Source of the DNA: Adiantum capillus-veneris
Lineage: Eukaryota > Streptophyta > Polypodiopsida > Polypodiales > Pteridaceae
DNA length: 64,000 bases
Direction of reading: 5' to 3'
Assembly: GCA_014529385.2 (NCBI GenBank)
Contig: CM043944.1
Location: 76,777,884-76,841,883, forward strand
The notes below the pieces were generated by a model, which ran no database searches, was not told the DNA's origin, and saw only the letters and a list, made by a program, of their open reading frames with translations. Positions 35,671 to 45,436 of this stretch are shown piece after piece (within the stretch, counting starts at the first letter, position 1; the number at the start of each line of letters is the position of its first letter). Both the position numbers and the translations under genes were made by a program.

Positions 35671-36969
35671 AGGGGGTATAGCGGCTTAGTACTTAGGCAC
35701 CACAGAAGGATGGCGAATCCGCACACCCTTCACACATACACAAGCTCACTCCAAACACAAGACTAGGTGGCGATTCCGCACACCTCACATGGGCAAAACA
35801 TTACAAGAAAACATACTCACAAAACCTCAAGCTTTATTTAGAGAATAAGGCGATGAAATGGGGAGCTTAGGGTAGGGGAATGAGAAGGGAGAGAGTGGTA
35901 GAGCACATGGCGGATAGGTGGGAGCTGATGGAGAAGACTCGCACGAGGGTTATGGCCATCATCCTTCATTTAGTTGCCCTTCATATTCCATAGCCCAAGG
36001 GTGTAGAGGTCATGCTAAAGACGAGCATGGTGATTGCAGTGATGGTGATGGTATGGGTGTGTGTGTGTGCACTAGGCACACACAGTGCATAGTGTATTCT
36101 TTGGTGATGTTGTGTGTGTGTTTAGTGTGATGGTGACCCTCTTTATATAGGGGGGGAGGGGGGAGAAATTCTAGAATTTAGAAATGAAGAAATCATTATC
36201 TACATAGGCCATGTGACTGTGGGCCCCACTTGTCTGGCTGTGTGTATATGTGCCAGAACAGCAGTCTCATGAGAGAGAGACATGGGTTGATGAAAAAAAG
36301 TGAGAGGTGAAATGGAGAATAAAGTAATTACAAGAGGGGAGAGAGGGGAGTGTGTTCATAGGTTAATCTGTGTGCAGATGTGTGTGAACATAAGAAAAAT
36401 CAGGTAACCACCGGGTGGGGATGGGTCTGTGTGCACCGTTTTCGGTGAAACTGAGTGTGTGTGAGGGTGGGGGAGGTTATTTAGCTACAAGACAAGAGAC
36501 ATGGCGCCCTTTAGAGAGACAGGGGGGTATTTGGGTCATGGGATATGATAGGAGAGAGAAAAGGGGGGTGGGGTATACTGTTTTGGAAGATAGGATAAGT
36601 TGCATGTGAGTTAGGGTGCATTATTGGTGAGTTAGAATGTATTATTGGTGAGGGGTGGGGTAGCTTGAGGGGAGAGAGAAAATAAAAAGGACAAGGGGAA
36701 GAGAGAGGGGGTTGACCTTTTGAGTGGAGGAGAGGAAAAGGGACACACGGCGGGGCAACAGTGAAGAAAAAGGAGGCAAGGTGGGGATGGGCTGCCCCGC
36801 AAGCATGAGGTGGCCTATTTTACCTTTTTTATATATTTACATAATCATACTTTATTTTTTGTTACTTTTTCCAATGCCTTTTATCACTCCCTCCCTAAGA
36901 GGAGGTTTTCATGGGGTGGGGACGAGATAAGAGGGGTATGGGAGCTTGGCTTGTGAAAAGCCCCCATCA
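35420..36969 (-). repeat. 5' LTR of the gag-only element (1550 bp)
   Basis: Same structure as the left copy. The promoter TATATAAAGAGGG is near 36138-36150 and would drive the minus-strand RNA. The (TC)n tract is at 35635-35664. It ends against ACAT and the hAT codons EEAARC. Confidence 0.92.
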
Positions 36970-38257
36970 ACATCTTGCAGCTTCCTCTTGGTAGCTAGGA
37001 TACTTGTTGAGCCATGCATTCCAATGTCTATCAGCTACTGTTTCAATCAATGCAGGTTTTACTTCTTGCAAGGTGACAAGAACATAATATGTGGTTGCAA
37101 ACGTTGTCGCACAAAATATTTGCAAATTTTTGTTGGGCAATTTTAATAAAAAAAGAGCATACAAAAATTGATGCTCTCTAATAAATTTCACCACATGATT
37201 ATCCTCTAGCAGTGTTTGCTTTATGACGGCCATTTTTCCAACATCTTTTAATAGCAAATTAAGAGTATGCATGGCACATGGCACCCAAGTTATTTTTGGG
37301 TACTTAACTTGGATAGCCCTTCCTGCCGCCTTGTAATTGGATGCATTATCTGTGACAATTGCAGTCCACCTACCTTCGCTATACCGTGCTCATATATCCT
37401 TTCTAGATAATCACTGGTCTTCTCTTCTAAAGAGGTGTCAATGGATTCCAGAAACATAGACCCTCTAGGATTGATAAGCATCACATTAATGAGTGGCTTC
37501 TTCTGACGGTTGGTCCATCCATCCAGTGCAATAGTGCAACCATATGCAGAAACAAAGTCCACCACCATGCGCTTGAGGATGGCTTTAGTATTGTCTTTCA
37601 CTTTATCTAGATACTATGTGCGCATCTTATTATAACAGGAAGCACAAACCCCCTTTTTGGCCGTGCTCATTAAAGCATCTTGAAATATGGGGTTGCGCAT
37701 AGCATTGAATGGTATACCACACGCCATAAAAGCTTGCATCCATTTCAAGTGCAACTGAAGCAACTTTTTCACTTATCTATTGCTTCATACAGTGTTTGGT
37801 CATTGGATGATGCTTTACTATCTTTAGTTGAGCTAGGATTTGTTGCTACTGCTAATGTCAAAGAACGTTCATGAAAAGGAGTTGATTGGGGAGTCTAAAC
37901 ATTTTCCTCTGTAGGCACATGATCTGTCCTCTCATTGAAAAATGACATTTCAACTTGTAGCTTGTTTGGCATTCACAATTTTCTTTTTACCTGGAAGAAT
38001 TTGCTCTGCAATGCGAGCGTACTTTGGCAATCTAGCTTGAATATCTCTTGGCGATGCCGTACACTCGGACACATTACCGGGTACTTTGGCAATCTAGCAT
38101 GAATATCTCTTGGTGGCGCCGTACACTCGGACACATTACCAGGGTTTCTGGTTGCATTACCATTGAACTCATGGCCGCATGTCTTGCATTTCAATCGAGA
38201 TGTATTCTTTCTAGCATGCAGCTCGTGGACGTAATTCCACTCATGTCCTTTCACCAT
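36970..38257 (-). pseudogene. hAT transposase, N-terminal half with BED finger
   Basis: Starts MVKGHEWNYVHELHARKN then LKCKTCGHEFNGNATR, a BED-type zinc finger (W-x-x-[FV]...C-x2-C, then H in a decayed end), used by hAT transposases to bind DNA. After frame changes it reads CGIPFNAMRNPIFQ, DNTKAILKRMVVDFVSAYG, TIALDGWTNRQKKPLINVML (catalytic Asp in L-D-G-W), IVTDNASNYKAAG and WVPCAMHTLNLLLKDVGK (C-x-x-H), the order of a plant hAT (DUF659-type) transposase. Two frameshifts and at least two stops lie between 37970 and 37600. With the downstream half the gene is about 710 codons, usual for hAT. Confidence 0.85.
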
Positions 38258-38279
38258 GCTGACACATAAATTTAAGCTT

Positions 38280-39400
38280 CCAGATCAACAAATCCACTTG
38301 TTAATTTCGAAGTCAAAATTGATTCAAAGCAACAAACCACAAGCAATGCTCTATCAATCAATCTAGTGATCAAAATCTGTTCACATTATCAATTAGTATT
38401 GCACTACATTATCGATTAACAATAGACAATAATAGTCTTTGCATTCTTCAATAAACTCATGTTAATCAAATTATATTTTGATGCACTACATAACTTCATC
38501 ACTTCAAACAAAACATTTCAATCACATTGCACTATATCGATTCATCTAAAGTGTAAGTTTTTGGCTTTCACACATTACGATAATCGATTTTATAATCTAT
38601 TGCATATCCATTTATCTAAAGTGCAAGCTTAAAGATTCCACACATTATGATAATCGGTAATATTGATAAAATCTTGCAATTGATTCTCATTGAAAATGGG
38701 ATTAATTGCAATCTTTGACAATTGTCATATCTATCTGAAGCGCGAACATGAAGTTCTCACACTACATGGCAGGTCTTTTAAAGCTTATTTATCTGCATTT
38801 GATACACGTATACAATCACACAGTATGATAGACGTAGCAATCCAAATAAAGATAATATAATATCAATGTATTTGGACATGAGATTCCTAAATTTTGATTC
38901 CAGTGAGAGCATAGTGTGATGGCTCTACACAAGACAAAAAAATTTATATCTATGTTCACTTTGAGGTGAAAAAGTATCTGCACGTCAAAATTGAACTTAC
39001 CTAAATAAAACTAACCTCTATTCTATTATATTTTGCTGATAGATAACCTCATGTGAGAGTACACTCTACACAATGGTAATCTCTAAATTATATCCTTACT
39101 CACTTCCACGTGTAAGTAAACTGAGCACGTAGCAAGTGATTCTTAAAAAACAAAAACCTTGTATGAATGAGAGTTTGAGCTCTACAAAGCTTAGATAATT
39201 TGATTTTAAAATATATAATTATACAATTATCTAAACAAAATATAAAATTTGATTTTGTAAAAAATTAAAACATTTGAAATTTTCATTTTTTAAATCATCA
39301 CAAAATTATTATTTTTTGTCTTCTGTTGATAAGAAATACCTTTTGAGAGTAACATTAGTCTCAATAGGCGCGTTGTCGCTATATATAGTTTTTTTCTCAA
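38280..39400. other. AT-rich stretch without a gene
   Basis: About 1.1 kb upstream of the hAT start. No open frame of interest, no simple repeats. A TATA-like CTATATATAG lies near 39379 just inside the right GATCGAAAG block, on the side expected for a promoter reading toward the transposase. Confidence 0.5.
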
Positions 39401-39408
39401 ACAATACA

Positions 39409-39470
39409 TCTTTCGATCGAAAGAAAATTTGTACCAAACATCTTTCGATCAAAGCATCTTTCGATCGGGA
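39409..39470. repeat. Right block of GATCGAAAG-type subterminal repeats
   Basis: Three copies of CTTTCGATC in 62 bp (39413, 39441, 39460 regions), two extended as CATCTTTCGATC. They face the left block at 23704-23808 in inverted order. Confidence 0.75.
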
Positions 39471-39477
39471 AAAAAAA

Positions 39478-39525
39478 TACGTTGCACGTTCATTAGGAAA
39501 AATATGGACTCTCCTTGGGCCTTTT
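39478..39525 (+). repeat. Inner part of the left terminal inverted repeat
   Basis: CATTAGGAAAAATATGGACT followed by CTCCTTGGGCCT. Its inverted partner at 51657-51688 reads CATTAGGAAAAAAATGGACT then CTCCATGGGCCT, a match of 30 of 32. The outer flank TACGTTGCACGT corresponds to TACGATGACACGT on the right. Beyond it the two sides share only base composition (G-runs, AAAATTGAAAA). Confidence 0.85.
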
Positions 39526-40229
39526 TGATTAATGAAGGCTTAAGGGAGAACCAATGAGAAGGCTCTTGGGATATCACCTAGAGGGGGAGGAATGGTAGGG
39601 GTGCAGCCTTATTGTCTCCCTCTTCAATGATTGGTTCTTAGAGAGAGGTGGGAGGTAGGCTAGGGGGGGGGGGGGGGGGGGGGGGGTAAATAGGAGGAGA
39701 GAGGTGTCATCAAAGAGGGAGGGACCCCCCAAAAAAAACGTGCATGCTTAAAAACCCAAAAAATTGAAAATTTTTTAAAAGTTCCAAAGTTGACCCATTT
39801 GCCTCCAAAACTGCCCCAAAACATAAACTAACTTTAAAAAGTCAAATTTTCCCCAAAAAATCCACTTTTCTCTTTCTCCCTCATTACTTTTCTCTCCCAC
39901 ACTCTCCCTCTTCTCCCTCCTCCCATTCTCTCTCTATAGTCAAGGCAGCCATAGCCAAAAGCTTTCCACCACTCTCTTCCTCTCTCTCCATAGCTCCCCC
40001 TTCTCTCACACCTCCATCAACCCTCTACAGTCCCACACTCCATAGCCCACAGCTCCACTATCCTCTCTACCTCTCACTCCTCTCTTTCTCTATCTCCATT
40101 GTCAAAGCCACCATAGCCACCATAGGCAGCTCACCTCACCCTCCCCTCAGCTCCTCATTCTCTCTCCACAGTACTCAACTCTTTCAAATCCCTTCCTAAG
40201 CCCAACTTCCCAAGCATGTCCACGCATAG
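39526..40229. other. Subterminal region with poly-G and CT-rich tracts
   Basis: A poly-G run of about 23 (39664-39686) is followed by AT-rich DNA with AAAATTGAAAATTTTTT, then 350 bp of CT-rich sequence (CTCTCTCC, CCATAGCC words) up to gene A. It probably holds the promoter and leader of gene A; no TATA box is clear. The mirror-image side (51.24-51.65 kb) has similar C-runs. Confidence 0.5.
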
Positions 40230-41539
40230 ACGGCCCAAACCAGAGATAGAGGGATTGTGTTGCACAACACAAAAGACTCAGAGGGGGTATGGATCCCACA
40301 AGTGTTCAAGAAGGGTGCATGGATCTACATGCAACCGTCACGTGCTGGACCTCATCGCGTACGGTGTCGAGGCATATTGGAACGTCATTGGAAGGGCCGG
40401 CTATTGACATTCAAAGAAACAAAGTCCAGAATGGTGGCCATCGTGCAACACGTCTACAGTGCAGCTGAGCTCCACCTCAAGAGAGCTTCTACTCAATTTG
40501 CACCTCATTGTAAGTTTTCATGGTTTAGCTATCCCATGAATATGTCATGTTTACGTTTATGTGATCATTATGTTTAACTAAGGACATTTGTAAATATGTT
40601 TTTCCATCCAGCTTAGTTGAGGAGCAGCCACTTGAGTGCCTCTCAGGCACGTTCATGGTTGTGCATGCTCACATTGGGGAGCTTATGTTTCCTAATGTTT
40701 CATCAAAAAAACTTACTGAGCAGCGAATATTCATGTACTCCCACAAGTACGTGGTGCCGAAGTCAAGCCAAAGCTATGGTAGGCTAGAAGCCGTGGAGAC
40801 ACCCTCATTGCAGAGTGCAGAATGGCCAACTCCAGACCATTGGGCTTTGCTTTCTTTCAAGCGCAAGGTGCTGCAAGATTTCCAAGGGTCCCTAAAGTTT
40901 GGTAAGGCAACCAGATCGGTGGGTCTCAATTGGCATTGTCCCATTCATTTGTTTGTGCATACATTCCGCTCTCTACCGATTGTAGAAACACCAACAATGT
41001 TTGTTTGCAAAGAAGGTAACATAGATGCAATGGACACCATTCTAGGTGTCAATTGGGGCTATGTTGACGGTTTGCATGATGGTGACCGTTATAAGTGCAA
41101 TGTGTCCCCCACACAACTTTGCCTTCGGTATTTGAAAGCAAGGTGCACCTTATATGCACGGTTTAGCTATGAGAGGTGGATGCACAAGCGTGGCAAATGG
41201 ATACCCTTGCAGCTGACAGCCGAAGAGATTCAATCCTTTGAAATTCGTGTCTGCATGCCCAATAACGAGGTGGAGGTGGTTGCAGTGAATCCGCATTGGA
41301 CTCTTGCCAATCTTCGGGAACACTTTGTCATAATGGGACTCAAGGATGTCGGTAATGCAAGTTTCAAACTAGAACAACGCAAGGTCTGCTTTGTGCTTCC
41401 TTAGCTACCTTTTCTTATTTTCTGTGGGTTTTTGTATTTTGATTGCCCATTTTTGGTTGTATAGATTGGAAGGCGGATGGAGGCCACTATGCTTGTTTAC
41501 AAAGATTGGGCTACAGACGAAATCATCTTGTCTAAGTGA
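40230..41539 (+). CDS. Gene A of the TIR element: unknown protein with a possible ubiquitin-like C-terminus
   Basis: Three exons can be read: about 40230-40509, 40617-41383 and 41465-41539. Introns are 107 bp (GTAAGT...CAGCTTAG) and 81 bp (GTCTGC...GTATAG), and both joins keep the frame (FAPH | FEEQPLECL; LEQRK | IGRRMEATM). The start is unclear: ATG at 40216 is in another frame, so a base was lost near 40230 or a 5' exon is missing. The body has VWIPQVFKKGAWIY, WPTPDHWALLSFKRKVLQDF and WHCPIHLFVHTFRSLP, none of which I recognise. The last 80 residues (FEIRVCMPNNEVEVVAVNPH, then TLANLREHF, ending ATMLVYKDWATDEIILSK) have the strand-helix-strand pattern of a ubiquitin-like fold, without a terminal Gly-Gly. 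Confidence 0.55.
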
Positions 41540-41673
41540 ATTGGCTTGTAACTTTAATCGTTTATATATTGGATATTTTATTAAATATTTTCAAAAGTTT
41601 TAAGGTGTTGTACTTGAGTTTTAAGGTGGTGTAAATTTATTTTTTAAATCCTTTTTTTTTTCGAGATAGAATA

Positions 41674-41688
41674 TGTCTATATAAGGAG
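41674..41688 (+). promoter_or_regulatory. TATA box of gene B
   Basis: TCTATATAAGGAGG lies about 80 bp before the gene B ATG (41766) and 140 bp after the gene A stop, the expected place for a core promoter. Confidence 0.6.
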
Positions 41689-41765
41689 GACCACCTCCTC
41701 ATTTCACCATTTTCATCCCAGCATTGCAGAGAGACCTAGCATACCCAATCACGCAAAGAGAAGAC

Positions 41766-43327
41766 ATGGCTGCTACTAGTGCTTTAGATGCATTCCTTAC
41801 TGAGGTTGGGCATGCAAATCGCCCTGAGCTTCAAGCATTTTTCACAACCCAACCCGATTTGGAAACCACCTTGACCCTCCACTCTCAATCTCTTGAGCAC
41901 ATTACCTCATACATTTCCACGTGCATGGGGAGATTCATTGTTGAGTTACCAAACCGATCAAGGCAATGGGTCCCTGAAGGCCTTCTCCACCACATCTACC
42001 AAGGGGACAGGCCATTTCATCAGCGGCTTGCACGCTTTGCCACCATAGCACAACCCGCCGGACAATATGTGCGGCTTGAAGCTGATGATGTGCGAGCAAT
42101 GCGTAAGGGAAGGATCGGAAACACTTTTTTCTCTGTTCAGGCCATAATGATCTTCCTCCTTCACGAGTGCCCAACAGGCCCTGACGTAGTGCTACCTCAC
42201 TTGTAGATCGGCGGGGTATTAGCTGATGTGAAGGACCCCAAGCCCGCGGCCATTGACTCATCCGCAGAGGAGAGGACGCTTGCCTTGACCTACCCTGTAG
42301 GGATTCAAGGCCTCTTGGAGGCCTCTCCATCAGTCGGTTCATCCTCGGGACCGCCAGAAGGAACCACCACTCGGGATGCCATCCCTGAGGTAGAGATTAC
42401 CCGCTTCTCCTCCATTGTGGTGGGTGGGGAGGAGTTTGTGTTTATGCACGATCTGGAGAAATCCTTTGAGCTTTGCATGGATGATTGTTTCGCCATCCTC
42501 GATGCCCATGGAAAGTTTGAGCTTGATACCACCACCTCCCATGACGATGATCTCCTACTGCCCATGGGGAATACTTTGGCGGACACAGTGGCGATCACAC
42601 AAGCCGAGGTGGCAGCGGCCGAGCAGGCCAAGGTCTTTGAGGAGGAGTTTGTGGCCGTGCAAGCCATGTGTTTGGCTAAACGCGCAAGAGTGGATTCACC
42701 ACCACCTGCTGCAACACCTGTTTTTCTTGATCCATAGGGGAAATCAAGCGTGGATCTTTACTTGCACCCGAATGCCGATGACGAGGATCGTAGACAAGAG
42801 GTATAGATGCTCACTTACATTTGATTGTTACAAATGATTTTGTTAATGTTATATCATAATTATGTGCCATATCTCAGAAAACCTATGTTCTGCAGGATGT
42901 TCTGGAGGTTGACGCCTGGGCGCAACGGTCAGGGGGGGGGAGGACGCCGTTCGGACCTCAAGCGGCACTTTCTCACTACCTCGGCACACTTCCCACTGGT
43001 GTCGTGGTGTTTGTCCATGCCGACTACTCTCCCAATGGTCGCTACAACATTTTTGCTCTCCGTTCACTCTCCAAGGCATTGTGTTTAACAACACTTGCCC
43101 AAACGGCTAACCTTGTAGTGCTTGTAAAGAAAGATTTTGCAATATCCACTTTCGGTGTAAACTTTCGTGGGCGCCTTATTGCCCATGTCGGCATGAACCA
43201 AGCTGTAGGGGTTAATGACACCCAAGAAATCACAACCACTTTACTTAACAGGGAGCCACCCCAAAAGGCCAAGCGCCAAAAAATTGTAATTAGAAAGATC
43301 CTAAAGCAAAAGCCGGATATCATGTAA
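41766..43327 (+). pseudogene. Gene B of the TIR element: unknown two-exon protein
   Basis: ATG at 41766 (context GAAGACATGGCT) opens MAATSALDAFLTEVGHANRP. One frame continues to 42800 apart from two TAG stops (42204-42206 and 42735-42737). A 95-bp intron (GTATAG...TGCAG, 42801-42895) then joins RRQE | DVLEVDAWAQ in phase 0, and the frame ends at 43327 with a basic tail (KAKRQKIVIRKILKQ). About 490 codons. The N-terminal part is helical (RFIVELPNRSRQWVPEGLLH), the middle acidic with an Ala/Glu-rich helix, and the end probably a small folded domain (LPTGVVVFVHADYSPNGRYN). Not recognised. The stops are both TAG in otherwise intact reading, so recent decay is likely. Confidence 0.55.
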
Positions 43328-43560
43328 AGCATTGATTTCTTTAATGAAACTACTTTTTGTTGTCTATGACTCTCTTTCTTGCAAGGTTTTGAATTTCTTA
43401 TATGTTGGGCTTCCATTGTGTATGAGAAGCACCATAATTTTTGCTATGACTACTAAAGGGTTTGGCAGACATTAAAATTTAAAAAATGTATACTTTGTTA
43501 TATCTAGGCTTCCAAAGTTATGTATGTGCCTAGTAAATGGCTTGGAAGTCCCTAAACAAT

Positions 43561-43634
43561 GCTGCCACAAGGGCGCGCATTAGGGCTTTCCATCAGCAGC
43601 TGAAGTGTGCAAATGCGCACCCTTGTGGCAGATG
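43561..43634. repeat. Long hairpin between convergent genes B and C (first copy)
   Basis: Arms TGCCACAAGGGCGCGCATT and AATGCGCACCCTTGTGGCA pair in 18 of 19 positions around a loop of about 34 bases. A second hairpin with the same arms is at 44129-44202. It lies 235 bp after the gene B stop, so it may form in the 3' region of that transcript. Confidence 0.85.
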
Positions 43635-43644
43635 AAATTGGACA

Positions 43645-43978
43645 CATCTAAGAGCATACCTAAGTACAAAACAAAGTGACAAGGCATTAATACCCAGTTG
43701 AAAAAGAGAAACACATGGATACCCAGGTAACCTTAAGCCCATCTTGCCCCAGACACCTAAAGATGTATTAAAAAACCACAAAACTGTGGCAATATCTAAA
43801 CCCTTCTTGGAGAATAGGAGCATATCCAGTTACAAAACAGAGTGAGAAGACAATAATACCCAGCTGCAAAATAGGAAGACATGGATACCCAGGTAACCTT
43901 AAGCCCATCTTGCCCCAGATACCTAAAGTTGTATTAACAAACCACAAGAGTAAACTTTGTGGCAATATCTAAGCCCTT
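43645..43978 (+). repeat. Tandem duplication, 166-bp period, two copies
   Basis: TGGATACCCAGGTAACCTTA followed by AGCCCATCTTGCCCCAGA occurs at about 43716 and 43882, with similar sequence on either side (copies about 43645-43810 and 43811-43978). Open minus-strand frames over both copies also resemble each other (KMGLRLPGYPC), but they carry no other sign of coding. Confidence 0.85.
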
Positions 43979-44128
43979 TCTGGAGTTTAGGACTGACATG
44001 GACTAAGGGGGGATGAATTCCAGTAGCATCTATGCTAATTGAAGCATTGAAGCAAACAAAACATACTTATTGCTTGTGAAAATTGTCTGGAAACTACTGG
44101 AGAGTGTCAGCAAAGCACTAGGAGAGGC

Positions 44129-44202
44129 TGCCACAAGGGCACGAATGATGTCCATCCATAGGCCTCTGGAAGCCCCAAATGCGAGGCCTTGTGGCAGCCA
44201 AC
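44129..44202. repeat. Long hairpin (second copy)
   Basis: Arms CTGCCACAAGGGCACGAATG and AAATGCGAGGCCTTGTGGCAG share CTGCCACAAGG and a weaker extension. Together with the first copy it brackets the 166-bp duplication. It could be the inverted end of a small element or a processing signal for the convergent transcripts. Confidence 0.75.
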
Positions 44203-44571
44203 TTGGGGGCATTCCAAGCCATTTTGTAGATGTTTTTTCCATGCAATAGTGAGTCACATAGCATGGATACATCAGGAAGTGCATGCCCCACTTAGCCAAG
44301 GTGCTAAACGTAGGCAATTTTTTCACAATAACAAGCTAATGGCTACATACATATAGTAGAAGGTAGACAAAACTTGAACCAGTGCTACATTGCATGGTAC
44401 AGAATTAAAACAATACAATGCGCACTGGGGTATACAATAAAAGACGCTTATATTCAAATTCTTCCCAATACAATGCACAGAGTGGGATATAGAGTCAAAA
44501 GACACTTGTATTCAAATTCTTCCCAATCTTGGAGTTCCGTAAATACAAAAAGGTTGATGCCTAATTACAAG

Positions 44572-45436
44572 CTACTCCTCATGGCGCAAACAGCGAGCAA
44601 GCTGCATATCCTTGGGCATACTGGTTACATGCTTTGCATGGATGGCACAGAGGTTAGAATCCTCGAATATGCCACTTAAATATTGCTCTGCTGCCTCTTG
44701 GACTGCCTCTATGGCCACGGCGCCCATCCGAAACTGAGTGTTGTACAATTGCAAAACCTCCCTGCATAGCCTTGCAAAAGGGGCCCTCCGAATCAAGAGC
44801 TCGGTGCTCTTTTGATAGTGTCGAATCTCCGCAAAAGCACGGCTGCGCTTTCATACCTTCTGAGGTCGACGTGGAGGTGCATTTTTGGCACGAGTCGCGG
44901 CAGCTTGCTTCCTCTTCTTGTAGACAATGCTCTTTCTCTTTTTTTTTCTGCACAGGCACTTCCAACACCTCATAATCTGATTCCACCCACTCTCCATCTG
45001 ATTCGTGCTCTTCACTATCGACCGGATGTGATGGTGTAGGTCCACTCCCTTTAGGAAGTGTCTTACCCCCAATAGACATGTGAGCCTGATAAGTTTGTAT
45101 TTGGACGCCAACCCATGGGGCATCTTCATCCGTTGGTGTCTCTTCGGAGCCTTCTGACGGCTGCTTTTGGTTGTTTGTTTCTTTGCCTTGGTCGCTCGCA
45201 TCCTCCTTGTTGCCATCAGAATCGTTGGAGTCCGATGAATAGACAACAAGACGATGCTTCCGTCTCTCTTTTGCTGCTGTAGAGGACTGGCCATGCTGAT
45301 TTGAAGCTCCAGCTTCTTCTGTGTGCACTTCACCTTGAGCTTGTGAAGTTCCAGGTTCTGTTGCTGCACCTTTGAGTCGTTGGCCATCCGGCCCCTCTGG
45401 ATATGCAATCCTATCCGTTTGTTTTGTTCGTGCCAT
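44572..45436 (-). pseudogene. Gene C of the TIR element: divergent histone H3 with a split tail
   Basis: The ATG at 45436 has a good context (AACCATGGC) and gives M-ARTKQT-DRIAYPEG: residues 1-6 equal the H3 N-terminus. About 175 residues follow, rich in Ser, Glu, Asp and Gln (LVVYSSDSNDSDGNKED, EEHESDGEWVESDYEVLE). Then, after one frame change at an A9 tract (44939-44947), comes KKRKQAAATRAKNAPPRRPQ, like H3 18-30. After one TGA (44851-44853) comes the histone fold: [71 protein letters not shown], ending RCLRHEE at 44572. The fold aligns with H3 without gaps, so loop 1 is not lengthened as in CENH3. H3 pairs with H4 in nucleosomes; whether this one did is inference. Both breaks are single-base events (8 A's; CGA to TGA). 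Confidence 0.92.

Larger units (their letters stand above)
30535..36969 (-). mobile_element. Non-autonomous LTR retrotransposon (gag-only type) inserted in the hAT gene
   Basis: Two near-identical direct LTRs (30535-32095 and 35420-36969) flank a 3.3-kb interior. Target copies ACAT (30531-30534 and 36970-36973) are identical, and their removal restores the hAT frame. Transcription is on the minus strand: TATA in the right LTR, primer site at 35372-35417, gag at 34.56-33.34 kb, a membrane-anchored ORF at 33.3-32.4 kb, and a polypurine tract (ACGAGGGGGCTAA, 32096-32108) before the 3' LTR. No protease, RT or integrase is present, so it needed enzymes from another element, most likely one of the Tat gypsies of this region with which it shares LTR signals. 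Confidence 0.9.
23680..39480 (-). mobile_element. hAT-like element (about 15.8 kb with nested LTR element) inside the left TIR
   Basis: A broken hAT transposase gene (38257 to 29685, minus) lies between two blocks rich in GATCGAAAG/GATCAAAAG words: left 23704-23808 and right 39409-39470, pointing inward in opposite orientation. Each block carries a TATA-like box just inside it (CTTATATAAG near 23766; CTATATATAG near 39379). I take the blocks as subterminal repeats of one element. Possible target copies (ATTACCGT and TTGCACGT) differ, so the exact ends are uncertain by about 20 bp. Alternatively the hAT gene belongs to a shorter element and the two blocks are unrelated. Confidence 0.45.

Noticed and set aside
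42305-43416. Minus-strand open frames opposite gene B
   Set aside because: They are shadows of the gene B exons; gene B has a TATA box, spliced join and sensible composition.
43593-43965. Two similar minus-strand frames with KMGLRLPGYPC
   Set aside because: They arise from the 166-bp tandem duplication; no start context, motif or continuation.
44572-44850. Centromeric H3 (CENH3) identity for gene C
   Set aside because: Loop 1 has the same length as in canonical H3, and the start is the canonical ARTKQT; CENH3 proteins have a longer loop 1 and an unrelated tail.
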